A DNA stretch of 44,772 bases from Noviherbaspirillum pedocola (GTDB lineage: Bacteria; Pseudomonadota; Gammaproteobacteria; Burkholderiales; Burkholderiaceae_D): the NCBI RefSeq assembly GCF_016632335.1, contig NZ_JAEPBG010000030.1:1-44772 (forward strand), read 5' to 3'. Within the stretch, counting starts at the first letter, position 1, and the number at the start of each line of letters is the position of its first letter. This document shows, piece by piece, positions 17,788 to 26,536 of this stretch. A program made the translations under genes and the position numbers. The notes below the pieces were generated by a model. It was not told where the DNA came from. It was given only the letters and a program-made list of their open reading frames with translations, and did not search any database.

Positions 17788-18618
17788 TCAGATCCCTTCA
17801 GAGCGCCGCCGCACCCACTCCGTCGGAGGCGTGCCATTCCTCTCGATGAAGGCCCTTGTAAAAGAGCTTTGTGAGCCATAGCCCACCGCGCTGGCGACAG
17901 CTTTGGCCGGCTGATTCTGCATCAGCAGCCGCTCCGCCAACGCCAGACGCCAGTCGGCAACGTAGCTCGCTGGTGTCGTGCCGACGAGCTCACGAAATCG
18001 CAGCGCGAATTTGCTTCTCGACATCGAGGCCTGCCGGGCGAGGTTATCCAGATTCCAGTCAGCAGACGGATCTTCATGGAACGCGTTGAGTGCCTTCGCG
18101 ATGCCGGGGTCACTGAACCCGGCCAGCAACCCCGAACACATGCGTGCGTTGTCGATTTCGTGCCGGATGATCTGGAATACCAGAATCTCGCACAGCCGGT
18201 CCAGGATGAAACGCTCGCCCGACCCGCCACGCGATTTCTCCGCATGGGCCAGGCTAAAGGTTATATCCATTCCCGGTACCTCTTTCAGCGGAATGGCCAC
18301 GTAGGAAGGCAGCGCAAGCGCGATCGGATTCGATGCGGCTTCCTTAAACATCACGTTGGCGCAGACCAGTTCAGCGTTCGAACCGGGTGGCACGATCAGA
18401 CGGTGATTGAAGGGGCGCGGGTAAAAGATCAGAGTGGGTTCCGTTGCCTGTACCGACGAACCGTCATCGTGCTGCATGGTGACCGGACCACGCCGCACGA
18501 GGTGCAGATGCCCGACATTTTGTTCGACCCCGAAATCATTCGCCCCGCAAAACTCACCGGCGAAAAACGTTTCGGCACGAAAGCTGAAGCGTGGAAGCAA
18601 GGATTCGATCAGATTCAT
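17788..18618 (-). CDS. AraC-family regulator with cupin_6-type sensor domain
   Basis: This 276-residue regulator has an N-terminal cupin-like ligand domain (about residues 1-165) that starts MNLIESLLPRFSFRAETFF, the usual opening of this subfamily. The C-terminal AraC double helix-turn-helix spans about residues 180-272, with WNLDNLARQASMSRSKFALR and AVGYGSQSSFTRAF helices. An open frame continues 222 bases upstream, but that extension looks non-homologous and the ATG at 18618 fits the family start. The gene is convergent with the pilus operon and divergent from the chemoreceptor gene, with a 187-bp shared control region, so it may control the chemotaxis cassette. Confidence 0.82.
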   Translation of the reverse strand: MNLIESLLPRFSFRAETFFAGEFCGANDFGVEQNVGHLHLVRRGPVTMQHDDGSSVQATEPTLIFYPRPFNHRLIVPPGSNAELVCANVMFKEAASNPIALALPSYVAIPLKEVPGMDITFSLAHAEKSRGGSGERFILDRLCEILVFQIIRHEIDNARMCSGLLAGFSDPGIAKALNAFHEDPSADWNLDNLARQASMSRSKFALRFRELVGTTPASYVADWRLALAERLLMQNQPAKAVASAVGYGSQSSFTRAFIERNGTPPTEWVRRRSEGI

Positions 18619-18805
18619 CAAATTTTGGACGAAATGAAAAAGAGTATGGACGATTTGCGTAGGCTCTCGCTTAACCGGGCCGGTGTTCTTGTCGATAACA
18701 CCATAGCGTTTATCCATCCTCAACATCGCAGCGCGGATCGTGACGGGAATTCCCGGCTCGCGTGAAGCCAGGACGGTGTGCATGCCCAACAACAGGAAAA
18801 AAATC

Positions 18806-20422
18806 ATGAACACGCTGTCATCCCTCAAAATCGGGACCAAACTCGCGCTCGGCTTCGGAGTCGTCGTGGCGCTGATGCTCGCGCTGGCCGGCTTCTCGCT
18901 GTTTCACATTTACAGCATCGATGCGGTCATCGGGAACCAGAACAAGGTCCGCACGGAGAAGCTCGAGCAACTCTATCTGGCGCGCGAAGCCCTGGACCAG
19001 ACCGGCATCGCCGCTCGCAACGCATTCATCTTCACGGATGAGGCCGATGCGAAGCGCGAACTCGATATCCTCGACCAGCAGAAGGCAACCTATTTGAAGG
19101 CGCTGGACGCGATGGCGCCGGTATTCAAAGGCGATGCCGCGTTCGACAAGGCGCAAAAAGGCTTGCTCGCCATGGCGCAGGAACTCACGCGCCCACGCAA
19201 ATACCGCGACGCTGGACAGATGCGCGAATACGGTGAATTCCTGGTCAAGGAATGCAGCCCGTTGCGCCGCCAGATCGTCGCTGATATCGATGTGCTGCTC
19301 AAATCGGTACAGCGCGACGTGGATTCCGTTAGCAAAAACGCTGCGAATGAGGTTGGCAGGACCGCCACCATCATCCTGATCGTCTCCGCAGCTGCTGCGG
19401 TGCTCGGCATCGTCGTCGGCATTCTCATCACCCGCGGACTGCTCAAGCAGCTCGGTGGCGAGCCCGTTGAAGTTGCGACCATCGCCCGGCATGTCGCTGC
19501 AGGCGATCTGGCAATCGCTGTAACGGTCAAGCATGGCGACCGCTCCAGCATCATGCACGCAATGCAGGAGATGCGCGACAGCCTCGCACGCCTTGTCGGC
19601 CAGGTCCGCGCAGGGACAGACACCATCGCAACCGCGTCGGCCGAGATTGCCGCCGGCAATATGGACCTGTCCTCCCGCACCGAGCAACAGGCGTCTTCGC
19701 TGGAAGAAACCGCGTCGGCGATGGAAGAACTGACCTCGACCGTCCGGAACAATGCCGACAACGCCCGGCAAGGCAATACGCTCGCCTTGTCCGCGTCGAC
19801 CATCGCGGTCAAGGGCGGCGAAGTCATGTCCGAGGTGGTCGGCACGATGGAATCGATCAATCAATCCGCGAAGAAGATCGCCGACATCATCAGCGTCATC
19901 GATGGCATTGCGTTCCAGACCAACATCCTCGCGCTGAATGCGGCAGTCGAAGCTGCGCGCGCCGGCGAGCAAGGGCGTGGTTTTGCCGTGGTGGCGTCCG
20001 AAGTGCGCAGCTTGGCGCAACGCAGCGCGGCCGCGGCGAAGGAGATCAAGGGCCTGATCGAGGATTCGGTCGACAAGATTGGCGCTGGAAGTGCCCTGGT
20101 GTCGAATGCGGGCGCGACCATGGACGAGATCGTCGACAGCGTCCAGCGTGTCACCGCCGTCATGGCGGACATCCTGAACGCATCGCAGGAACAAAGCGCG
20201 GGCATCGAGCAGGTCAATCAGGCGATCGGCCTGATGGATAGCGCCACCCAACAGAATGCCGCGCTCGTTGAGCAGGCCGCCGCGGCCGCCAGTTCACTTC
20301 AGGAGCAGGCCAGCCAGCTTAGCCACGCCGTCAGTGTCTTCAAGGTCCGGGATAACGTTGTTGCTGGCGCTGCCGGCGCTCCCCTACAATCCCGCGTCCT
20401 TCCATTGGAATATACGAAATGA
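18806..20422 (+). CDS. Methyl-accepting chemotaxis protein
   Basis: This 538-residue chemoreceptor has the standard layout. There is a first membrane segment (about residues 12-36) and a periplasmic four-helix-type sensor (37-184). A second membrane segment (185-209), a HAMP domain (about 210-263) and a long signalling helix pair follow. The conserved tip, with [20 protein letters not shown], is near residues 367-386. The sensed ligand is unknown. AGGAAAA lies just upstream of the ATG at 18806; the open frame from 18740 is rejected because this start matches the family. It overlaps cheW by ATGA. Carriage on a transmissible element next to a pilus suggests signalling to pilus or motility. Confidence 0.93.
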   Translation: MNTLSSLKIGTKLALGFGVVVALMLALAGFSLFHIYSIDAVIGNQNKVRTEKLEQLYLAREALDQTGIAARNAFIFTDEADAKRELDILDQQKATYLKALDAMAPVFKGDAAFDKAQKGLLAMAQELTRPRKYRDAGQMREYGEFLVKECSPLRRQIVADIDVLLKSVQRDVDSVSKNAANEVGRTATIILIVSAAAAVLGIVVGILITRGLLKQLGGEPVEVATIARHVAAGDLAIAVTVKHGDRSSIMHAMQEMRDSLARLVGQVRAGTDTIATASAEIAAGNMDLSSRTEQQASSLEETASAMEELTSTVRNNADNARQGNTLALSASTIAVKGGEVMSEVVGTMESINQSAKKIADIISVIDGIAFQTNILALNAAVEAARAGEQGRGFAVVASEVRSLAQRSAAAAKEIKGLIEDSVDKIGAGSALVSNAGATMDEIVDSVQRVTAVMADILNASQEQSAGIEQVNQAIGLMDSATQQNAALVEQAAAAASSLQEQASQLSHAVSVFKVRDNVVAGAAGAPLQSRVLPLEYTK

Positions 20423-20898
20423 ATACCGCTGCTTCATCCATTACCTATCCCTGCGAATTCCTTACTTTCCGTCTCGGCGCGGAAGAATATGGCATCCATA
20501 TTCTGAAGGTGCAGGAGCTGCGCGCCTATGAAAACGTGACGCGGATCGCCAATGCGCCAGACTTCATCAAGGGCGTTATGAACCTGCGCGGGATCATCGT
20601 GCCAATCGCCGACATGCGGGTGCGCTTCAACTCCGGCGCGGCTACTTACGACTCCAGCACCGTCGTCATTGTTTTGAATATCGGCAACCGGGTTGTCGGC
20701 ATGGTCGTTGACAGCGTCTCGGACGTGGTCACGCTGACGGAGGAACAAGTGCGTCCGGCGCCCGAGCTGGGCACGGTCGTGGATACGGACCACCTCATCG
20801 GCCTCGGCGTAGTCGACGAGCGCATGCTCATCCTCATCGATATCGAACAGATGCTTTCCGCCTCGGACATGGGGCTGCTGGAGCGCATCGCCGCCTGA
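20419..20898 (+). CDS. cheW: CheW chemotaxis adaptor
   Basis: This 159-residue protein is a full-length CheW. It shows the opening [20 protein letters not shown], the [16 protein letters not shown] core and a [11 protein letters not shown] segment, all typical of the family. CheW links chemoreceptors to the kinase CheA. No cheA or cheY gene is in the window, so it must work with host components or with genes elsewhere on the element. The start overlaps the stop codon of the receptor gene by four bases, so the two are coupled and this adaptor is probably dedicated to that receptor. Confidence 0.93.
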   Translation: MNTAASSITYPCEFLTFRLGAEEYGIHILKVQELRAYENVTRIANAPDFIKGVMNLRGIIVPIADMRVRFNSGAATYDSSTVVIVLNIGNRVVGMVVDSVSDVVTLTEEQVRPAPELGTVVDTDHLIGLGVVDERMLILIDIEQMLSASDMGLLERIAA

Positions 20899-20950
20899 CG
20901 GGTTGGTTTCGAACAGTTCGGTTCCTACGCGCTTCTATCGACAGTCGCTC

Positions 20951-22180
20951 ATGATCAAGAGTATCGAGATAAGCCAGCTATGCGTTGGCATGTATGTGCA
21001 TTCCCTGCCCGGTGGCTGGACCGCCCATCCCTTCCTCCGGAACCGCTTCCTGATCACAAACCGGGCTGAAATCGCCAAGATCGTTGATGCTGGCTTCACA
21101 CACCTCGAAATCGATGTGGCGAAGGGCTGCGATATCGTGGCCGTGACACCGGCTCTGGTAGAGGAAACGGAAGCGGTTTCCGATGCTGCGCCGCCAGAAG
21201 TCGCGCTGACACCGGTTTCTTCCCGTGCCGGCACGGCCAGCTTGTCCGATGAACTCGGGCGGGCGAGGGCGCTGATCGCTCAGGCTTCGCGCCTAGTCCA
21301 GGATCTCGCTCAGGATGTCCGTCTCGGGAAAGTCATTCAGCTCGATCGCGTCGAGCCTGCCGTCGAAGGCATCGTCGATTCGATCACACGTAACCCCAAT
21401 GCGTTGCTGGTGCTGCTGCAGCTGAAGAAAAAGGATGATTACACCTTCCTGCACTCGGTAAGCGTGTGCGCGCTACTGGTGGCATTTTGCCGTTTCATGG
21501 GGATGCCGGGCGAGGTGACGTATCAGGCGGGCCTTGGCGGCTTGCTGCACGATATCGGCAAGGCGGAGGTGCCGGATGCCATCCTGAACAAACCCGGCCG
21601 CCTGACACCGGAAGAATTCGAGGTCATCAAGGCGCATCCCAAGGATGGCCATGCGATTCTGGCGCGGGTGGCCGGGCTGAGTTCCATCGCGCTCGACATC
21701 ACGTTGCGCCATCATGAGCGCTGCGACGGCAACGGCTATCCGGAGGGCTTGTCGGGGCCGGAAATCAGCGATCTGGCGAAAATGGCCGCGGTCGTTGACG
21801 TCTATGACGCGATCACCTCGGAGCGTTGCTACCATCAGGGCATGCCGCCCGCCCAAGCCCTGTCCCGCATGCTCGAATGGAGCAAGACGCAGCTAAGTGA
21901 CGAGCATGTGCGCGCCTTTATCCGCTGCATTGGCATCTTCCCGTCCGGCTCGCTGGTCCGTTTGGCCTCGGGCCGCCTTGGCGTCGTGACCGCGCAAAAC
22001 CCGAATAATCTGCTTGCGCCAGTGGTCAATGTGTTTTTCCACACCAGGTCGAATACCTATATTCCGCCCGAGCAGGTCGACCTTTCCGCTCCCGGCATCG
22101 CCGAGCGGGAGCGCATCGTCTGTGCCGAGTGTCCAGATACGTGGCGCGTCGACCCACACCGCTTTCTCGAAATCGGCTGA
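20951..22180 (+). CDS. HD-GYP domain cyclic-di-GMP phosphodiesterase
   Basis: This 409-residue protein combines an N-terminal DUF3391-like domain (MIKSIEISQLCVGMYVHSL and following, about residues 1-125) with an HD-GYP domain (about 150-340). The catalytic motifs are present: His168, LLHDIGK with H200-D201, the HHERCDGNGYP segment at 254-264, and DVYDAITS. It should hydrolyse c-di-GMP to GMP or pGpG in the cytoplasm. Lowered c-di-GMP generally favours motility over attachment. The gene follows cheW by about 50 bases. The ATG at 20951 matches the family start; an upstream TTG is less likely. Its link with the receptor and CheW is inferred from position. Confidence 0.92.
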   Translation: MIKSIEISQLCVGMYVHSLPGGWTAHPFLRNRFLITNRAEIAKIVDAGFTHLEIDVAKGCDIVAVTPALVEETEAVSDAAPPEVALTPVSSRAGTASLSDELGRARALIAQASRLVQDLAQDVRLGKVIQLDRVEPAVEGIVDSITRNPNALLVLLQLKKKDDYTFLHSVSVCALLVAFCRFMGMPGEVTYQAGLGGLLHDIGKAEVPDAILNKPGRLTPEEFEVIKAHPKDGHAILARVAGLSSIALDITLRHHERCDGNGYPEGLSGPEISDLAKMAAVVDVYDAITSERCYHQGMPPAQALSRMLEWSKTQLSDEHVRAFIRCIGIFPSGSLVRLASGRLGVVTAQNPNNLLAPVVNVFFHTRSNTYIPPEQVDLSAPGIAERERIVCAECPDTWRVDPHRFLEIG

Positions 22181-22395
22181 TTCCTCCCTCGCGGTCGCGC
22201 TAGCGCCATATCGGCCGTCAGCGACCGCAAATTCTCACTCCTTGGTCACAGCTGGCCAAGGATATTCCGACGTTGTCGCAGTCTGTTTTCCGTTTCCGTG
22301 TGAGGCATCTCCTTGGGCCAGGTTTCGCAATTCCTGCGCAGCCTTACTTTCAACCCACTATGGAGCCACATCGGGACAACCGATATGGGAAACAC

Positions 22396-23535
22396 ATGCA
22401 AGCAGCAATCCAAGCAATCGAAAAAAAGCCCGTCAAGGATGTTTTTGGCCTGGACGACCCGGCGTTTGCAAAAACCCAGGTCAAGGTGTTCGCCTCTACC
22501 GTTGATACCCCGGCCATCGTCGATGGCTTCAAGTTCACGGTCGAGAATCTGCGCCGGATGATGGTTTGGGCGGCTGCTGCCTCCCTGCCGGACAACTTCT
22601 TCAAGGCCAACATGAAGAAGAACCTGATGATCTTCGGCCCGACCGGCTGCGGCAAGACCGAACTGGTCAAGCAGTTCGCCGCCCGCACCGGCCGTCCGCT
22701 GTTCCGCATGCAGTGCAGCGAGGACACCGATCAGGCGCAACTGTTCGGCTCGTGGAAGCTCTGCCGTCCGATCGCCAAGGAGGAACCGGGTGAAGACGCG
22801 GGGATTCTGGAGAAGGGTATCCAGGGCATTGCCAAGGCCATCGAAAAGCTGGCCATCAGCATCAAGCGCAATACCGGCGTCGGTCCCGAGATGACGTTTG
22901 TCGACGGACCTGTGCTGCGCTGGGCCCGTACCCCGAACGCCATCCTGGTGCTGGACGAGTCGGATCAGCTGTTGCCGACGGTGTCCATGAGCCTGAACTG
23001 CGTACTGGACGGTGACGATATCGTTGTCCCGGAAACGGGAGAGCGGATCAAAATCGCACCAGGCGCACTGGTAGCGGCCACGGCCAATACCAACGGGCGC
23101 GGCTCCGCCGGCGGCAATGGCGGCAGCGCTTCTCTCTACAAGGGCACCAAGCGGCAGAACATCGCCTCGATGGACCGGTATTTCGTGATCAACACGACCT
23201 ACCTGCCTGAAGAAGAAGAAAAGCAGCTGCTGATTAACCAGATCGGCCTGCCGGATGTCGCGGCAACCGCCATGGCAAAGCTGGCTGGCAAGGTGCGCTC
23301 CCTGTTCCTCGGTCTCAATGAGGATGCAGGCGCGAATGGTGAACCGCTGGAGTTCACGATCACCACCCGCAACCTGCTGAACTGGGGCATGAGCTATCGC
23401 CTGTTCAATGTCACCGGCATGGACAGCAAGATAGCGTTCACCGAGGCGCTGAAGATGACGCTGCTGGACTTCGGTTCGGCCGCGGAACGCAAGGCGGTTC
23501 TCGACCTCTGGGAAACCATTGTTGCGGACTCCTGA
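22396..23535 (+). CDS. CobS/MoxR-like AAA+ ATPase
   Basis: This 379-residue ATPase has Walker A GPTGCGKT at residues 81-88, Walker B ILVLDE at 183-188, and the MoxR-branch features of CobS, including an ATANTNGRG sensor-1 region and a C-terminal lid. CobS proteins form hexamers that work with the VWA protein CobT. Here there is no cobaltochelatase context, so it probably remodels another target together with the VWA protein at 3,153. GGGA lies about six bases before the ATG at 22396; the longer frame is rejected. It overlaps the next gene by TGATG. Similar CobS-CobT-DUF3150 sets are known from plasmids and large phages, without a settled function. Confidence 0.85.
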   Translation: MQAAIQAIEKKPVKDVFGLDDPAFAKTQVKVFASTVDTPAIVDGFKFTVENLRRMMVWAAAASLPDNFFKANMKKNLMIFGPTGCGKTELVKQFAARTGRPLFRMQCSEDTDQAQLFGSWKLCRPIAKEEPGEDAGILEKGIQGIAKAIEKLAISIKRNTGVGPEMTFVDGPVLRWARTPNAILVLDESDQLLPTVSMSLNCVLDGDDIVVPETGERIKIAPGALVAATANTNGRGSAGGNGGSASLYKGTKRQNIASMDRYFVINTTYLPEEEEKQLLINQIGLPDVAATAMAKLAGKVRSLFLGLNEDAGANGEPLEFTITTRNLLNWGMSYRLFNVTGMDSKIAFTEALKMTLLDFGSAAERKAVLDLWETIVADS

Positions 23536-24011
23536 TGGTTCAGCTGTATGTGAACCCCAACGCTGGAAAGGGGCCGAGTGCGGTGCCGAAGGCCTGGGGA
23601 TTCGATTCCTCGGGCACGGTGGACACCATTTTTTGGGGCTCGCTCAACAAGAAATGGACAGTCGACCAGAAGGCAGGCGGCTATGGACGGGAAACCGCTC
23701 AAAAGAAGCAGCGGGAAGGCTACTTCTATGTCGGCGACTTCGCCAGCAGGGAAGCAGCCTACCGTTTTGCCGAAGCCTGGACACAGGGAAGGGCGGGTAC
23801 GCCGTACCAGTACGATCCCGCCAACATGGAGCAGTCAGCCATCGCGGAAGGATTACGGACGTTGGGCCAGAAGGCGAGGGCGGTTTCTTCGCCTGCATCC
23901 TCTGTTCCGCCACCGGCGCCACGCCAGCAAACGCGCAAACCTGAGTTTTTCGATCAGCTCAGCGCACAGGAGAGCAACGCGGCCGCCACCGGCTTCGTTC
24001 TCGACTTTTAA
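23535..24011 (+). CDS. Unknown protein coupled to the CobS-like ATPase
   Basis: This 158-residue protein is not recognised. Residues 1-100 look like a compact alpha/beta domain rich in aromatic and Gly residues, with a GYFYVGDF segment. A Pro/Ser-rich linker follows, and a short C-terminal motif ends in an acidic-aromatic tail (FVLDF). The ATG overlaps the stop of the ATPase gene (TGATG), so the two are translated together and the product is probably an ATPase cofactor or substrate adaptor. A terminator follows at once. Notably the DUF3150-like protein also ends in an aromatic tail (FTFEF), possibly a shared docking motif. Confidence 0.7.
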   Translation: MVQLYVNPNAGKGPSAVPKAWGFDSSGTVDTIFWGSLNKKWTVDQKAGGYGRETAQKKQREGYFYVGDFASREAAYRFAEAWTQGRAGTPYQYDPANMEQSAIAEGLRTLGQKARAVSSPASSVPPPAPRQQTRKPEFFDQLSAQESNAAATGFVLDF

Positions 24012-24017
24012 TCCTCC

Positions 24018-24052
24018 AAGCCTCGACTTCCCAACGGAATCGAGGCTTTTTC
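24018..24052 (+). terminator. Rho-independent terminator after the CobS-like unit
   Basis: AAGCCTCGA at 24018-24026 pairs with TCGAGGCTT at 24040-24048, followed by a T-run. It closes the two-gene CobS-like unit. Confidence 0.85.
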
Positions 24053-24220
24053 TTTTCCCTTTTCTTCTTCCTCTGCCCGGTCTGTCCTGCAGATGCCCGC
24101 CTTACAAGTTCTTGTGCTGCATAACCAAGTACAAGTTTTGGCGACGAGGCCCTTCCTCAAGCCGCAATTCCATTCGATCCGTTCGGTCCCGTAGCGGGCC
24201 ACCACTTGAGGAGATTTCCT

Positions 24221-24379
24221 ATGTTGGCAGCACTCCCAAGCACAGCTTCCTTCTTCGATTCCCGCTTCCTGTTCCCCGCGCAGGCAGAGGAACCGCTCGA
24301 TGAGTTCGACCCCGGCGCCGCGTCGGCGGATGGACTGGTGGCCATCGAACTAGAGGTCGAGGAGATTGTGCTTGATTGA
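24221..24379 (+). CDS. 52-residue acidic microprotein
   Basis: The ATG at 24221 opens a 52-codon frame with an excellent GAGGAG ribosome binding site seven bases upstream. It is framed by terminators on both sides, so it is an independent small gene. The product has a short apolar start and then a strongly acidic part ending in an EVEEIVLD-type tail with about a dozen Asp and Glu residues. No cysteine, membrane segment or known family is seen. A strongly acidic tail could suit binding to the AAA+ ATPase or to a DNA-binding surface, but that is only inference. It lies between the CobS-like and DUF3150-like genes. Confidence 0.65.
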   Translation: MLAALPSTASFFDSRFLFPAQAEEPLDEFDPGAASADGLVAIELEVEEIVLD

Positions 24380-24397
24380 TTCCCCTACCCACCACCC

Positions 24398-24437
24398 GCC
24401 CCGGCCCGCTTTTTCAGCGGCCGGGGCTTTGTCTTTT
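24398..24437 (+). terminator. Rho-independent terminator after the microprotein gene
   Basis: GCCCCGGCC at 24398-24406 pairs exactly with GGCCGGGGC at 24419-24427, followed by TTTGTCTTTT. It starts 18 bases after the stop codon at 24379. Confidence 0.88.
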
Positions 24438-24515
24438 CCTGTTCGCCATTTCACCAATGTCAGGGCCAACGCAAGTGCCTTCTTTTGTAGTTCCTACTCT
24501 TGAATGGGGAAATGT

Positions 24516-25481
24516 ATGGATATCACGCAAGTACTGAGCAACATGGTTTTGGTCGACATCATCATCGGCGGCTCCACCGGCGAACGCACCCTGGAGGCGG
24601 ACGATTTCATTCGTGAAGTCGGCAAGATGCTGCCGCCGGGGACGTTCTCGTGGGTGTCCAAGGCCCGCACCGACGCCAAGCGCATCATCCTGCGTGTCGG
24701 CGCGGCGCGGCGTGTCGATAACCGTGTGCGCGGCTACTTCGTTCCGCTGGACCGCGCGCAAGCGGTGTCCGACGAACTGAAGGTGCTGCGCGACACGTTC
24801 CAGGCGCAGAAGGCAGAGTTCCTGCAGGAGCTGCCGAACATCATCGACGAATGGGCCGCCAACCCGCAAAACGCAGTGGAGATCAAGCCGGGCCTGACCC
24901 GCGCCGATCTGATTCGCACCCACGCGCCGAAGGCATCCGACCTGGACAAGCTGCTGCGCTTTGCCATGTCCGCCACGCAGATCCAGTCTTCCCAGTTTTT
25001 CGGGGAAGACGATGCGCTGCATACCGAGGTCAACGGCCTGCCTGGTCAGGCAGCGCTGGAGATTGCGGAAGACGTGAAGAAGTCGTGGAAAGGCGCGACC
25101 GGTGGCAAAACCACCTCGCGCGTGCTGGGCCTGGTCCGCCGCATCCGCCAGAAGGCGGATTCGATGGGCATCCTGTCGCCGAAATTCGAGCATTTGCGCG
25201 AAGCGTGCGACCGGGTCCTGAGGCAAATGCCGCAGACCGGGGCAATCGAAGGGCTGGAGTTCATGCAGATCAGTGCGCTGCTGGAGTTCTGCTCGCGCCC
25301 GGAGAATATCTTGGCTGAGCAATCCATGCGCTTCGATCCGCTCGATGTCGAAATCGAGGTCGAAGAACCGGCGCAACAAGCGCTGCCCGAACTGGACGCC
25401 GACGTACCGGCACCTGTGGAGAACATCCCGCCGGCGCCAGCGGCCCCGCCGCTCGAACAGCACTTCACGTTCGAGTTCTAA
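24516..25481 (+). CDS. DUF3150-like protein
   Basis: This 321-residue protein resembles the DUF3150 family, which often sits beside CobS/CobT-like genes on plasmids and phages. It is mainly helical and soluble. It has a basic middle section (about residues 185-240) and an acidic, Pro-rich C-terminus that ends in FTFEF. The function of the family is unknown. The ATG at 24516 has GGGGA five bases upstream; an ATG 12 bases earlier is possible. The gene is flanked by terminators. With the CobS-like ATPase and VWA protein it forms a recurring three-part set, here broken up by the pilus and chemotaxis genes. Confidence 0.75.
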   Translation: MDITQVLSNMVLVDIIIGGSTGERTLEADDFIREVGKMLPPGTFSWVSKARTDAKRIILRVGAARRVDNRVRGYFVPLDRAQAVSDELKVLRDTFQAQKAEFLQELPNIIDEWAANPQNAVEIKPGLTRADLIRTHAPKASDLDKLLRFAMSATQIQSSQFFGEDDALHTEVNGLPGQAALEIAEDVKKSWKGATGGKTTSRVLGLVRRIRQKADSMGILSPKFEHLREACDRVLRQMPQTGAIEGLEFMQISALLEFCSRPENILAEQSMRFDPLDVEIEVEEPAQQALPELDADVPAPVENIPPAPAAPPLEQHFTFEF

Positions 25482-25491
25482 GCAGAAGCAA

Positions 25492-25530
25492 AAACGCCAC
25501 CATCCTTCTCGGATTGGTGGCGTTTCTTTT
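25492..25530. terminator. Terminator between convergent genes
   Basis: AAACGCCACCA at 25492-25502 pairs exactly with TGGTGGCGTTT at 25515-25525, followed by CTTTTT on the plus strand. The complementary strand has a short A/T-run too, so it may serve both the DUF3150-like gene and the convergent regulator gene. Confidence 0.85.
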
Positions 25531-25545
25531 TGGCGAAGATGCGTC

Positions 25546-26208
25546 TTAGGCAGCTTTCGCCTTCTTGCTTCCCGTGTCCGTCGTCGTAGCCAGAGCAGGG
25601 TGCTCCATCTGCAGCTTGCGCATGAAGTTGCGGCCCGCCTCGCGCTCGTACAGCAACGCCAGAAGGATGCGCGTGTTGACCGGAAGCTGTTCCCATTCCT
25701 TGAAGGAGGGTACCAGCGACACCCAGTTCGGATCGGCCTGCATCGCTTCCCGCACGATGTTGAGCTCATCGTCCAGCGTGCGCTTCACATAGAAGTCGGT
25801 CGGCTCGAAGTATTCGGCCAGCACCAGGACCTGCACCGTCGGCATGCCGAGGAATTCAGCCACGCGCTCGAGTTTATCCTTGCCCACCGACTTGATCTTG
25901 CGATGGCCGTTGCACATCGAGGCCCAGTAGATCGTCGTCACGCCCATCAGGTCGGCAATATGCCGATCCGGCAGCCCCCGTTCGATCAGCGTCTTCTTGA
26001 TGAGCGTGATCAGCTTGCGGCCTTCGATCTTCGGCTTACCGTCCTGCGGCTCCTCGTCATCCGCCTCAACCTCCGTGGCTTCCGGCAGTAGCGAGCCCTG
26101 CTCGTGGAGATCGGACACTTCTTCCGCCCGGACGGTCCGGCCTGACTTCTTTTCCGCGGCACGCGCGGGCGCCGCCGCCGGCGCTTTTGCAGATACTTTT
26201 CTCGGCAT
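25546..26208 (-). CDS. Helix-turn-helix regulator, Cro/C1-like
   Basis: This 220-residue protein has a disordered, Ala/Lys-rich N-terminus (about residues 1-65). A helix-turn-helix domain follows at about 66-120, with the GLPDRHIADLMGVTTIYWAS segment as likely recognition region. A helical C-terminal domain and a basic tail complete it. It faces away from the DNA-processing operon across a 328-bp region with a strong promoter, so it is a good candidate for the repressor or activator of that operon. The exact family is uncertain; it resembles XRE-type plasmid regulators. Confidence 0.75.
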   Translation of the reverse strand: MPRKVSAKAPAAAPARAAEKKSGRTVRAEEVSDLHEQGSLLPEATEVEADDEEPQDGKPKIEGRKLITLIKKTLIERGLPDRHIADLMGVTTIYWASMCNGHRKIKSVGKDKLERVAEFLGMPTVQVLVLAEYFEPTDFYVKRTLDDELNIVREAMQADPNWVSLVPSFKEWEQLPVNTRILLALLYEREAGRNFMRKLQMEHPALATTTDTGSKKAKAA

Positions 26209-26400
26209 AAGTGTTCTTTCCAGTTTAAATACTGGCGCACGCGCCAGAATCGCAATACACCTAGTATTCTACTGTATGTTGTGCCTTATACGGCATTTTC
26301 CCGGTATTTCCCCCCCGCGTCCTCCCTCTGCTGTCGCGCTTTTCCGCGACACGCCCCCTGCACTTTTTCCAACATCGATATCAGTATTTTTTAACTTGTA

Positions 26401-26430
26401 TTGGTATTGCATCCATGTGTTAAGTATAAT
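26401..26430 (+). promoter_or_regulatory. Strong sigma-70-like promoter of the DNA-processing operon
   Basis: A perfect -10 box TATAAT at 26425-26430 is preceded, 18 bases upstream, by TTGGTA at 26401-26406. It lies about 107 bases before the ATG of the OB-fold gene, in the divergent region after the regulator gene. The long leader leaves room for operator sites. Confidence 0.6.
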
Positions 26431-26536
26431 TGTTGATGCAAGACAACTTTCCGCCTTCGATCGAGGCAATGCGGTGGGCGGCTTGTCTCGACTAATGCCC
26501 CGGTGGGGTGACATTGATTATTCTTCAGGAGATTCC

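Noticed and set aside
18818-20251. Long minus-strand open frame of 477 codons under the chemoreceptor gene
   Set aside because: It is the antisense shadow of a full-length chemoreceptor with all expected domains.
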